A program made the translations under genes and the position numbers. The notes below the pieces were generated by a model. It was not told the DNA's origin. It saw nothing but the letters and a program-made list of their open reading frames with translations, and did not search any database. 64,000 nucleotides of DNA from Nigrospora sphaerica (lineage: Eukaryota > Ascomycota > Sordariomycetes > Amphisphaeriales > Apiosporaceae). This document shows, one piece after another, positions 22,129-32,731 of this stretch (position 1 is the first letter of the stretch; the number at the start of each line of letters is the position of its first letter). Location: the NCBI GenBank assembly GCA_018287875.1, contig JAGVVL010000018.1:2782501-2846500 (forward strand), given 5' to 3'.

Positions 22129-22549
22129 AGGCCTTGCTGGACAGGCGCATCCTTGAATTGCTTGCCCGGCCTCTCTGCCGAATTGACTGCCGTACCCTGT
22201 GCTGACACGTCGCGGCAGACAACCTCTCCACCGCTGCATATCCCCGCAGGCCAGGACTAGGTAGGACAAACATGGTAGACGTTTGCATGAGCCGGACAGA
22301 TGTTACATGCAGCCAATCAGTGAACACAAACCATTTCCATTCTACGCTCCGGGGCCAAACGAAAAAGTAACGAGGCCCCCAAAAGTGTCAGCCAGCATTA
22401 GAACGGATGCATAGACCGTCGGACCCCCTTCATCGTGGCCCCTGGATTGATCATGCGGGCCGTCCTGTCAACTCCATAACGCCAAGCGCACTGTGTAAAT
22501 ACCGGGAAGCAAACGCCTGAACTCCACAGACCGTCCTCGCTTCCCCCTC
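22129..22549. other. Intergenic region
   Basis: Separates two minus-strand genes. No gene or clear element beyond the TATA box is seen. Confidence 0.45.
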
Positions 22550-23749
22550 TTACCCCTGCAGCTCGGTGATGGACGCCATTGTGGCTAGCCCGTTCCGCCC
22601 CGGCGCGCCGTTGGGATTGTAGTCGGTCGACCCGGTTGTCTGGGGCGTTACGAAGCTCGCCGACCCGTGGCGTGTGGGGCCGCTGGAAAGCCCGGAGATG
22701 GTGGACATGCGGTCGCTTTGGGCTTGCGGGTTGAGTTCCTCGTGCGACAGTTGCGACGGGTCCGGCGACTGGGGGCCCCGCGTCGGCATGGCCTGCTGCG
22801 ACGGATCGTCCGCCGCGAGCTCCGACTTGAACCCGGAAAGGGCCGGGCCGTGGCCTTCGGGCCCCGCGTGGGGCGAGTACGAGTGGTAACTCGGGTACTG
22901 AGGCGGGTACGGGGAGAAGGGGGAATACTGCGTTTGCATGTACCCTGACGTCTGGGGGTACTGGGGCGGTTGAAAGGCCAGCGGCGTGTTTTGGGCGACG
23001 ACGGCGACACCGGCGGCCTGCCGTCTCTTCTTCTTGCGCTGGTACATGGTAACCAGCAGAATCAGGAGGCCCACGATGACTGCCCCGAGGACAGAGCCCA
23101 CAGCGATGCCGGCTATGGCCCCCGAAGACAGCCCTCGAGGGTCATTACGGGACGATCTGGCATCGGACCCCGGGTCAGGCGAATCGTCTCCAGATCCCGG
23201 GACTGGCGTGCCCCCCGAGGGCGAAAAGCCGGAGGTGAAAGTGATGGTCCCCAAAGCACTCGTGGGGAGTGACGCGATGGCAGCTAGTGTCCTGCCTGCC
23301 TTCACCAGAGCCTTGTCGGGATCGCACGAGCACTGTGGCTCCTTGACTATCTGAGTCTCCGCCGGCGTACGCTTCTGGCAGCCTGCCCAGGGGTTTTCGT
23401 TATCTTTATAATCACCATCGCACAGCTGCAGGCCGACCCATTGCTGTCCCTCAAAGGCCCCCTTCTTAGTGCACTTGGAGGAAGCAAAGCCTTTGTCAGT
23501 GCAGCCAGCCAAGTATGTGTCGGTTGCTGCCATCGTGGTTAGCCCCTATTCTCGCCCGAAACGTCGAAGCGCCCTCGTACAGTTGGGGTCCCAGCACACA
23601 TTGTTCTCCAGGCAAAAGGAGCCGTAGCTACAGCAAGCCAAGATGCCGCTGGTGGCTACGTTCCCGCAGGGTATAAAATTGTCGGCCGCTTTCTTGTCCA
23701 CATCGTAGTAGCACGTCCCGTTCGATATGTAGGGATCCGGCTGCACCAT
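22550..23749 (-). CDS. Single-pass membrane protein with Cys-rich ectodomain and proline/tyrosine-rich tail
   Basis: A 381-residue protein from exons 23581-23749 and 22550-23526. The 54-nt intron starts GTACGA and ends GGCTAAC...GGCAG. The joined exons give a continuous Cys-rich extracellular part with GTCYYDVDKKAADNFIPCG, ACCSYGSFCLENNVCW, TYLAGCTD and QWVGLQLCDG. A Gly/Ser/Pro linker follows, then one membrane span at about residues 192-217 (GAIAGIAVGSVLGAVIVGLL), then a basic stop-transfer patch (QRKKKRR). The cytosolic tail is rich in Pro, Tyr, Gln and Ser. There is no classical signal peptide, so the span probably acts as signal-anchor. This layout is common in filamentous ascomycetes and resembles WSC/Mid2-like surface proteins in shape only. 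Function is unknown. Confidence 0.8.
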
Positions 23750-25329
23750 GGTTGCTGTATGGGTTCGGTCGACTCGAATTGGGTGGCGGAGAGCAACATG
23801 AAGACGTGGGAGACTTCTGGACAGACGCCGAGAGCTGGGGATGGAAGAAACGCGGGCCCCTACAAAGAGACATGACCTCGGGCGCAACGAGCGCCCTGGC
23901 CATCTCTGCTCAGCCGACATACAGAGTAAAACACCCCACAGTCAGCTTTACTACCCAGCGCATTGTACCCTTCTGGTAAGGATTTAGGATTGGCAATCCG
24001 CATCCCTGGAACCAGTAGCTGGGACCCCAATGACTCCCACCAGAGGGTGTGCTGGGTTTGGCTGTGATTGATCCAAGAACGTAGAAACCTATATATGACG
24101 GGATCCACCGTCGACATTCCTGAGGCCACATCAGGCTAGTCAGCTCACGGCGCTGTGTCTTGGTGATGGAAGCTGACAGCCGGCCGGCGGTATATGGAGG
24201 AGAGAGGGAGGAGGCGAGAAGGATTACCCCAAGCCACGCTTTCACAGCCCAGCCCGGAGTCGAAAGCAATCAGCTCGAGCATCCATAATGCCATCCAAGC
24301 CCACAGCTCTCTCCGTTGGGCTTTGGTGGAAGCCGGGGCGGTGCCCAGGGTCGCCGGAGCATGTGAGTCAGTCTGATGACCGTCTTAAGAGCCAGATTCG
24401 CAACTCCTCGTTTGCAAACAGCATCGTGTTGCCATATGAGGTAGAAAGCCTTACCAATCTGGGTAGGACTTTTTGCGGCCAGTGTGGTAAGAACCCGTCG
24501 GGACGGCAGCCGCGGTGGCCGCGGTGGCCGCGTATGCAGCTAGACAGCTCTAACCGACACCGGTGAGATCTGACGAGACATGTCGTGGGATATCGCCCCG
24601 GCTCCGAAGGCTGACCCGTTTTGACGACTGGTGCCCGGCTTACCTCGAGCTTTTGGGAAGCTGTTTATGTTTCTTCTCTCGTCACGGGATCAGGCTGCAG
24701 ATTCCGATGTTTTGCGCCTGCGCTTTCCGGGAAGACAGGTATAAGTGCTTTGGGGTGCCTCCCTAATTCGGCAACTGACGGAAAACGGGCACGGGTGAGC
24801 AGGACTACCTAGACAATGGCCCATCTTGGCAAAAGAACATGCAGCTCCACGATTGCCAGGGGCTTCCATTGGAGCGTGCTTAAATCTTTTACAAGCTACA
24901 TATGTAAATACCTATATATGTACCTACTTCACTTGTGTACTTCAAGTAAGCACTTACCAGGCTAAATACGTGGCGGTCAGCTGGATTCCGACATCTTACC
25001 GCAGTCGGCCAGTCGTAATAGGCACATCTCCCCACCGCAACGGAGAATCTCCCATTCCAATGAGATACCACGATTACCGCAGTGCCTACACGGATGTTTT
25101 TCAAGCGGCACGGTGCTTGGGTGAGGGCGGCGATGGAATCCTATACGAGGGTGATGCTGACCTGCGCTGGCCTATCACGCTTACATGTGACGATAGATCC
25201 ATGCTGCTTGGCGTCTTCAGGGACCGACTGCCCCGTACCCCGCTTCTTATATATAAGCCCAGGATCTTTCAGGAGTAGGGAACTCTGCTCGGAAATTTTT
25301 GATGAAAAGAAGCGGCAAATTGACGTAAT
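23750..25329. other. Intergenic region
   Basis: No gene is supported. The frame at 24826-25278 is open for 150 codons but lacks motifs and codon bias. A short GGCCGCGGT-type 9-bp repeat (just over two copies) sits near 24,510-24,535. Confidence 0.45.
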
Positions 25330-25842
25330 GTGAAAGCGCCCCGGCGTGCCGAGGAACATGTTGAACGAGGGGCCGAACGATGCAAGAAGAGAATGGAGCT
25401 AAAAGAAGCGAGGCGACTCCCTTTACGTACACACACGAGTCCAAGCAATAGATCGAGCCTCGCGGCAGACCATGATCAGCCCGCTAACCCGGCGCGGGTC
25501 ACGACCGCTTTCCACGCCTCGCTCCAGGTGATCCGCGACGTGGGCACCGACGTCGTCGACGACGACATCAACCCCCTGGGCTTCAACCAGGATCGCCGCC
25601 TCGGGTCTCGAAACGACGGTCGTCCCTGGCCAGTTTCTCGGCGATCGTCGCTTGCCTGCTTCGCCCGGTTCACCGTAAGCCTGCAACGACGTTGCGACAT
25701 TGCCCGCCTTTGTCTCCTCCCTTTTATCGCCTCGGTGCCTCTGGGCCATTATCCCGACGAGCACCGGCATTTTGTACACTACCGGGCCAACCTGCCGTTC
25801 GGCGTCACTAATGGTCACACAGATGCATACTCACAAGCGTAG
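25330..25842 (+). pseudogene. Collapsed amidase (amidase-signature family) relic
   Basis: The frame is open, but the content looks like two joined C-terminal pieces of a fungal amidase. The first, AFHASLQVIRDVGTDVVDDD, resembles the helix-strand region after the catalytic core (the 'AF..AL..I...GA.VVDD' pattern). The second, ASVPLGHYPDEHRHF followed by LPFGVTN, resembles the near-C-terminal 'VPLG.YP ... PFG' block. In intact amidases these are separated by well over 100 residues; here only about 75 lie between. The Gly/Ser-rich signature with the Ser-cisSer-Lys catalytic residues is absent. The gene is therefore probably inactive. Assignment rests on recalled motifs. Confidence 0.42.
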
Positions 25843-26058
25843 TAACGCCATCGGGGGTTTGTATGGTGCTACGTACTTAAGTTAAATACCGGTAGCTTCT
25901 CAGCAGCTATCTATCCCCTTCCGTCCCGTACCAGATGCCGGCGGCTTACCATTTGGGCTTTCCAGCTGCCTATCCCATTATTCAATTTTATTACTTAGGC
26001 ATACATATATAATCTACATAGGAGTATCAGAAAGAACGGAAACCGCTGGCCGGTGCGT

Positions 26059-27694
26059 TTAGAAGTTGGCCCAGGGCTTCCACCCGACGCTCACTACCTT
26101 GGCAGCCATTAGGGCCAGCAGGCTGAGCACCTCGGTGAGGCCGGTGAAGACGATGAGGCCCCAGTAGCGGCCGCCGGTGGCGGAGATGATGCTGCCGGCG
26201 ACGGGGAGGCCGACGAGGGTGGCGAGGCTGACGACGGTGTAGCAAGTGGCGTAGTAGCGGCCGTAGTGCTGCGTGTGGCAGAGCTTGCCGACGCAGACGG
26301 GCGTGACCGAGATGTTGTTGCCGGTGCCGAAGCCGAAAATGACGGCGAAAACGAGGACGCCGGCGACCGTGTGGCCCGCCGGCAGCCAGACGGCCAGCGT
26401 GCCCACCACCGTTAGCGCCACGCAGAGCATGTTGGTGTTGAAGGCGCCCATAGAATCGGCCCAGACGCCAGGCAGTAGCCGGCCCAGCACTGACGCCGCG
26501 TTGAGCACCGACATGACGGTGCCGAAGGAGAAGGCCTCACCGAATCCTTGCGCGAGCGCGAAGCTCGAGATATAGGCCAGCGGGATGAAGAGGCCGAACT
26601 CGAGCAGGAAGACGCCGATGGTGGTGAACAGGAAGGCCCGGTCCCGGAGGATGAGGAAGTCGGGGTGGATCGTGGCGTTCGTTGCCGCCGGCAGCCGCCG
26701 CCGAATGAAGACATTGCAGAGCACCACCATGAGCAGGCTGATGAAGCCGACGATGCGTATGGACCATCCCCAGCCCACCTTGGGGAGGAGGTGGCTCAGC
26801 AGTTGCGAGAAGACGATGGCTCCGACGCCGCCGCCTGTGCTGGCAATGCCCGTGGCCGTTCCGCGGCGCGCGCGAAAGAAATGGCCGATGGCCGTGTATG
26901 AGGGAGTGAAGAGCAGCGATGTGGACGCGCCGTTCAGAACCCCGAAGGCCAGGATAAAGTGCCAATATTCTGCCGTCTCGCGTCAGACGGAGGAAAAGCC
27001 GGGTGGACGGGACCGAAGGGAGCGACGTCGACTTACGGGTGCAAAAGCTCGTGAGCATCAAGGCTACGACGTGACCCACGCCGCCTACCAGTATGAGCCA
27101 TTGGGGACCGTACTTATCAAACAAGGGGCCCACGTAGATGCCGCAGAAGAAGACCAGGAAGGTGTACATCGAGAAAATCCACGAGATGGTGCCTTCGCTG
27201 TAGTCTGACAGCTGGTGCGTGGCGGTATAAGCCTGGAGGGTCGCGATGGTGTTCATGATGCCCGCCGCAGCGAAGAGTCCACCTGCCATAATTCAGGGTA
27301 AGCAACCTCCTGAATGAGTCGCCCGTGGGGCGGTTTCTGAAGCACTCTCTGGCCAATACGCCGAAAAGAAAGCGTAACATGAGTGCCACGGGAGGGAGCC
27401 TTGCTGGAGATAGATAATTAAGAGCACCGAATGTGACTTACACCAGCAACCGAAAACGACAAGCCATGCCACCCTGCCTCCTTCCGGGTATGTCTCCTCC
27501 CCGAGGAGTGTTCGTGCACCGCCCGAGTCGCTTTCTGAACCATCACCGTTGCCTGGCGGTGGTCGGTCATCTTGCACAACAAATAGCTGGGGATTGGGAT
27601 TGTTGTTGAGGCTTAGGCCTCTCTCGAGCTGCGGTAGGTTGCTAGCCGCATGAGACGGTAAGTCGGCTCCTGATTGCTTTTCTGTTCGATCCAT
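26059..27694 (-). CDS. MFS transporter, monocarboxylate-porter (MCT-like) type
   Basis: A twelve-helix major facilitator of 469 residues from exons 27442-27694, 27037-27282 and 26059-26969. Intron 1 (159 nt) starts GTAAGT and ends ATGGCAG; intron 2 (67 nt) starts GTAAGT and ends GGCAG. Joins give GCWCGLFAAAGIMNTIATLQ and SFCTQYWHFILAFGVLNG, both typical of fungal MCT-like porters. The N-terminus is a long hydrophilic tail ending EGGRVAWLVVFG. The family motif region YFRARRGTATGIASTGGGVG (here HFFRARRGTA) between helices 4 and 5 is clear, as is the conserved GPLFDKYG loop. The protein would sit in the plasma or an organelle membrane and carry a monocarboxylate or related small molecule; substrate is unknown. 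The adjoining amidase relic suggests a once-linked catabolic pair, which is inference. Confidence 0.88.
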
Positions 27695-28324
27695 CTCCTG
27701 CGAGTAAAGAAACCGCCAAGCCTGCTTGTTCTCGATGCTGATACTGTGAGTGAACGGCCTAGAGAGAAAGAGCGCCTGCCTGCGCAGGTGAATAAGAGGG
27801 GAAGAGACGGTGTATAGTCATGGCGAAAGAGTAATGGCGCTCGGTAAAGCCAAGGTCGGAGGTGGCTCCGACTACGGGGCGGAGACGTGGAAAATAGCCG
27901 GTTCGAAGGGCGCGTTTAACATGGTCTGCCCAGAATGCCACCACAGTCCGGCTATAGGGGCATTACGTTATGTCAAAAATTTGCGATTAGTCAGAACCAA
28001 CGACGCATACCTCTCCGCAGGTGTACTCCCGCGTGGGGAAAGGCCTTAGTACACCCACCCGGCATCTGGCCCGCATTGGCCGAACCGGGCCTATCGGGTA
28101 TTGGTAGGCTTGCCACTTCACGGGGAGGCGGCTCGAGGCACAAGGACCAAGCATCAACACGTGCCGACCTGGGGGCGAACACAGCCGGCAGATTCGATTG
28201 GTGAAGGAAAGGATGTGTGGAACGTGGTTGGGTATCATTGATATGGATCTGGCTAGAAACGGCCCACCCGCCGGGGAGAGAAAAAGAGATGGATGATTGG
28301 TGTCTGGGCGCATGGCTCGCTCTA
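27695..28324. other. Intergenic region between the MFS and WBP11-type genes
   Basis: Upstream of the MFS start and downstream of the WBP11-type gene. No gene or clear element is seen. Confidence 0.45.
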
Positions 28325-29206
28325 TTAACCCTCGTCCTCATCGACCTCTTCCATAGTAACCGTCCGGGGATCCGGCCGGACGGGGGCGCCATCCGGGGCC
28401 CCAGACGCTGCTTTGAGGTAGCCCTCTCGTTCCAAACGATCGGCCTCTTCGGGCTCCATCAGCCCGCCCTGCCCCTTGCTCTTCTCCATCTTCAGTTTGA
28501 CGGCAGTCGGCATAAAGGCACTCACGGCCTCCTTTCTGAGGTCACGGAGCACCGGCTTGGCCTCATACACGGCCTTTGGTTCTGCTACAGGCGCGGGTTG
28601 CGCGGGTGGTGTATCGGCCATCTTCCGATCTCCCAGCGGAGTGTCATTGGCGTTCGCGTTGGCTCTCTTGGCCCTCCTCTTGGCATACCATTGGTCCATG
28701 ACCTCTTTGGGAATCGGCGGTGGTGTGTCTCGCGGCATGGGGATAGCTTTGACGTCGTCAGGCACGTCGTCATCACTGCTGGAGGCATCGTCAAAATTTC
28801 TCCGTCGCTTGCCCAGTACACCACGACCTTGCTCAGCGCCGCCGAACCGCGGGCCACCTCCGCGGCTGAAAGTGGGCGCTTGGTCGCCGAGGGCTTCTCT
28901 CGCTTTTTTGACGGCCTTGAGGTCGCGCTCCAGGCTTTCTAGCACTGTCTCCTCGTGTTTGCTCAGCTTCCCGCCGCTGGAAGTGATCTGTTTCAGGTCA
29001 TCGATCTGTTTCTGTATGCGCTCGGGGTTGCGCTGGGAAAGCTTTTCGTTTCGCCTTGCCGCTGCTTCGGCCTTGCCTGCAGTGCCATGTTAGCTCAATC
29101 GTGTGCGGCGCGCCACGGCCTAACATGACGTACCCTTTTTGATCTCCTTGGCCTTGTCCGCTTTGCGCTGGGCCTGCACGGGATTGAAATTGCGTTCCTT
29201 GCCCAT
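28325..29206 (-). CDS. WBP11-type pre-mRNA splicing-associated protein
   Basis: Fungal member of the WW-domain-binding protein 11 family, nuclear proteins linked to the spliceosome in animals. Exons are 29134-29206 and 28325-29076 (274 residues). The 57-nt intron starts GTACGT and ends CACTGCAG, splitting a Gly codon. The N-terminus MGKERNFNPVQAQRKADKAK is the hallmark WBP11 start, followed by basic coiled-coil helices (RNEKLSQRNPERIQKQIDDL and a Lys/Glu-rich helix). The middle has acidic DDASSSDDDVPDD and a Pro-rich stretch (PPPIPKEVMDQWYAKRRAKR) that could bind WW domains. The C-terminus ends in a Glu/Asp-rich tail. It shares an intergenic space with the divergently transcribed kinase gene. 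Confidence 0.88.
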
Positions 29207-30680
29207 ATCGCAGGCGGGCGATGGTAGTCGGATTCCGGAAAGAGAAAATGCCGAGTTCTGGGAGCCGGTTTTCGATGCTAGGGTACGGAAATGAGGCGTC
29301 GCTGGATGATGTAGCTAAGGTGAAGTTGGGAGAGTGAGGCTGCCGACCCGCTCAAGATTTCTAAAGTCTCACGGCAGCCTCGTCCAAGCTTCCTTGGAGC
29401 CCCGGCAGGCGCTAGGCAGGTATGTACTTGCTGTCTGCGGGAGTCTAAATAGGTACCATCCAGTCCAGTGACACCGGCCAAGTGGGGACATCAGCGCTGG
29501 GATGGAAGGTTCCCTCCAGCTAAAGGGCTGGGCCGCTACAGGGTGCCTAAATTTGTACCTGAAGGCAACTAGAGCGGCCACGGCACTACAAGCAGGTAGC
29601 GGAAGGCGCAAATGGTACCTACGAACAGCTCCAAAGTATCCATCCCATGCCCTCCCATCCATCCTAGTCAGTACCTGCGCCCTGGGAGCTGGTGTCAGGG
29701 ATACCTGCCGCGGCGGGGGGCCACGGGATCATCAGCGTATCCATTTGGAACAAAGGGGGGGAGAGGGGAGGGATGACGGATGGCGGCTATCATGAGGGCG
29801 TCTAGGTGTGGAAGGAGGAGAAAAAACAAAGCTCGCATCTGGCAACGCGCGCCTCCGTATAAGCTGATGGAACGGAAACACCCCCCCCCCTCAAATGATC
29901 AAGAACAAACAGTGGACAGTGGAAGCCAGCAAATAGTGTAGCCGTTGGGCGCCTTAGTAGCTGCCTATACGGTCCCTCGTCGGAATTCTATGCTAATCAG
30001 AATGACCATCGCCACAGAGGGAAAGAGAAAAAAAAAAGGCGTATGGGTGCAGCTCACGGGGGAATCCCTGCGGCTGCTGTAATGCTGAGTGAAGGGCCTG
30101 TACTGTCTGTAGTAGGGATAGGCGCCCCGTTTTCCCGTCCGTTGCCCTTTCGCTGCCCGGGAGACCATGTTGACTTTCGCGGCCTGGCACGCCAGAGCGG
30201 GGTCCTGACCAGCCTGCCCAACGTCAGGCCATCGATGCCAGGTCCCAAACAAGCATCATTTCTGGAGCCGGATCGATCGCCACGATCCAGTATTGATCCT
30301 TCCCTCACTCTCCCCTTGCCTCGCCCTGCCAAACAACCCTGTGCCCGCGCAGCTGTGGTGGTCTTTCACCCATAGTTACATCGCCATCGTGCATCGCATT
30401 CTGCATTCTCTGTCTCGTCATCTTCCCCCCCCCCGGTAAACCACGTCGACGATCGTCCGGCTTGCAGCGCGTCTATTCCCACTGCATCTCCAGTCGGGCG
30501 CATCCGACTCAATCCACCCTCCGGCCGCGACGGGTCCCAGCGCGCCCAATTACCCATCTACTGCCCTCCACCGCCCGCCTAGCCTACCAGCCTACGTGCG
30601 TGTCGTGTACCTGCTCTCGGCGTTCCCCGCAGCGAAATTGTACCCACCACAGAGCTGTCGCCGCGACACAGATCGCAGCC
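29207..30680. other. Divergent promoter region between the WBP11-type gene and the Dbf2-type kinase gene
   Basis: About 1.5 kb separating two diverging genes. The right part, from about 30,290, is pyrimidine-rich and probably includes the kinase leader. A C tract lies around 29,881-29,891. No gene is seen. The kinase frame is open upstream to 30462, but those residues look like leader. Confidence 0.5.
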
Positions 30681-32731
30681 ATGGCGAGCTTCATCTCGAG
30701 CATGTTCCCTGGCACCCAGGGAGCCAATCCCACCGACCGACCCAACACCCCGAATCGCAACAGCTTCATCACACCCACATCCACCCCCATGGGCAGCCCG
30801 AGCAAGAAGATGGCGCCGCCTGGCGCCCACGAGCTTCCGGCCGCCTTTGACAGCGCCATGAAGATTGGCTCCCACCATGGCCTCGAGAGTCCGCTCAAGT
30901 TGAGGCCGCAGACGGGCGCCGGTCCCTTATCTCCCATTCGCAAGAATCTCTTGCCTGTCGACGACGACTACTTTGAAGTCCCCCAGACCAGTGAGAGCGT
31001 CATTCACAAGAAACCGGCCGTCTCCCCTGGGAGCCCGACCAAGAAGACGGACCAGGAGAACACTCCGCCCTCGCGTACGGCCGCCGCCGGCGGTGCCGCC
31101 GCCGCCGGCGATGGCGCACACAACCAGGCCGCCATATCACGGCACGAGATTTACCGAGAAAACAAACCGCACGCCACAAAACGGTTTAACACATCGCGCG
31201 GCCTGACCCCGGAGGAGCTCGAGATCCTGAAGAAGCCCAACGTGCAGCGCATGGTCAATGTGACGCAGCTCTACTTCCTCGACTACTACTTTGACCTACT
31301 TACCTACGTGGGTGCTCGCCAGAACCGGCTCGAGGCCTTCAAGGAGGAATACCCGGCACCACGAGAGGGCGGTGAAGGATACGACGAATACAGGCATTTG
31401 TGGAACAAATACAGGGGCAGGGAGCGCGCCAACCTGCGCAAGCGCCGGGTCCGTCTTCGGCAAGGCGACTTTCAAATCCTCACCCAGGTTGGTCAGGGAG
31501 GCTACGGTCAGGTCTACCTGGCGCAGAAGAAAGACACCAAAGAAGTGTGCGCGCTCAAGGTCATGAGCAAACGGTTGCTCTTCAAACTCGACGAGGTGCG
31601 CCACGTGCTGACGGAGCGCGACATCCTTACCACGGCCAAGAGCGAGTGGTTGGTCCGCTTGCTGTACTCATTCCAGGACGACAAGAGTATCTACCTTGCC
31701 ATGGAGTACGTGCCCGGCGGCGACTTCCGAACATTGCTCAACAACACGGGCGTCCTGTCCAACCGCCATGCTCGGTTCTACATCGCGGAGATGTTCTGCT
31801 CCGTGGATGCCCTGCACCAGCTGGGGTACATTCACCGGGACCTCAAGCCCGAGAACTTCCTGGTCGACTCGACGGGCCACGTCAAGTTGACCGACTTCGG
31901 GCTGGCAGCCGGCATGCTGGCGCCGGCCAAGATTGAGTCCATGCGTGTGAAGCTCGAGAAGGCCTCGGAGACCAGTGTCCCCTTTGGCAAGCCGATGGAG
32001 CAGCGAACCATTGCTGAGCGTCGGGACGGGTACCGGTCAATGCGCGAAAAGGACGTCAACTATGCCAAATCCATAGTGGGATCGCCTGATTACATGGCCC
32101 CCGAGGTGCTGCGCGGAGAGGAGTACGATTACACCGTCGACTACTGGAGCCTCGGGTGCATGCTGTTCGAGGCCCTGACCGGGTTCCCTCCCTTTGCCGG
32201 GTCCACGGCCGACGAAACGTGGCGAAACCTCAAGCACTGGAAGGAGGTACTCAAGCGGCCCGTCTGGGAAGATCCCAGCTACTTCCTCAGCAACCGAACT
32301 TGGGGGTTCATCACTACGTAAGTTGAAAGAATGCGGGCTGAGACTCAAAGTTTACCCTGGTTAACCTTTTGAACAGATGCATCAACTCCCGATCCAAGCG
32401 CTTCTCCAACATGAAGGACATTAGCGAGCACCACTATTTTGCCGAGGTGGACTGGAAGACGCTGCGCCAGACCAAGGCGCCTTTCGTGCCGGAGCTGGAC
32501 TCGGAGACGGATGCGGGCTACTTTGACGATTTCACGAACGAAGCGGACATGGCCAAATACAAGGAGGTCCACGACAAACAACAGGCCCTCGAGAGCATGG
32601 CTGACCGCGATGACGACATGGCCAAGTCTCTGTTTGTCGGCTTCACCTTCCGGCACCGCAAACCGACAACGGAAGATGGCAGCCCGCGGAAGGGCATACA
32701 GACGGACGGGCCGTTTGGTACGATGCTGTAG
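30681..32731 (+). CDS. NDR-family serine/threonine kinase, Dbf2/Sid2 type
   Basis: AGC/NDR kinase of the mitotic exit / septation initiation pathway, acting with a Mob1 partner at spindle pole bodies and the septum. Exons are 30681-32317 and 32377-32731 (663 residues); the 59-nt intron (GTAAGT...TTGAACAG) splits a Thr codon. The N-terminus (1-160) is disordered with SP/TP sites. The helical Mob-binding region follows at about 190-260. The kinase domain has GQGGYGQV (271-278), Lys293, HRD at 385-387 and DFG at 405-407. A long basic insert typical of NDR kinases comes before the activation segment KSIVGSPDYMAPE (463-475). The C-terminal extension carries the hydrophobic motif FVGFTFRH. All key residues are present. 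ATG 30681 was chosen over an upstream open frame because the family start MASF... fits. Confidence 0.93.
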
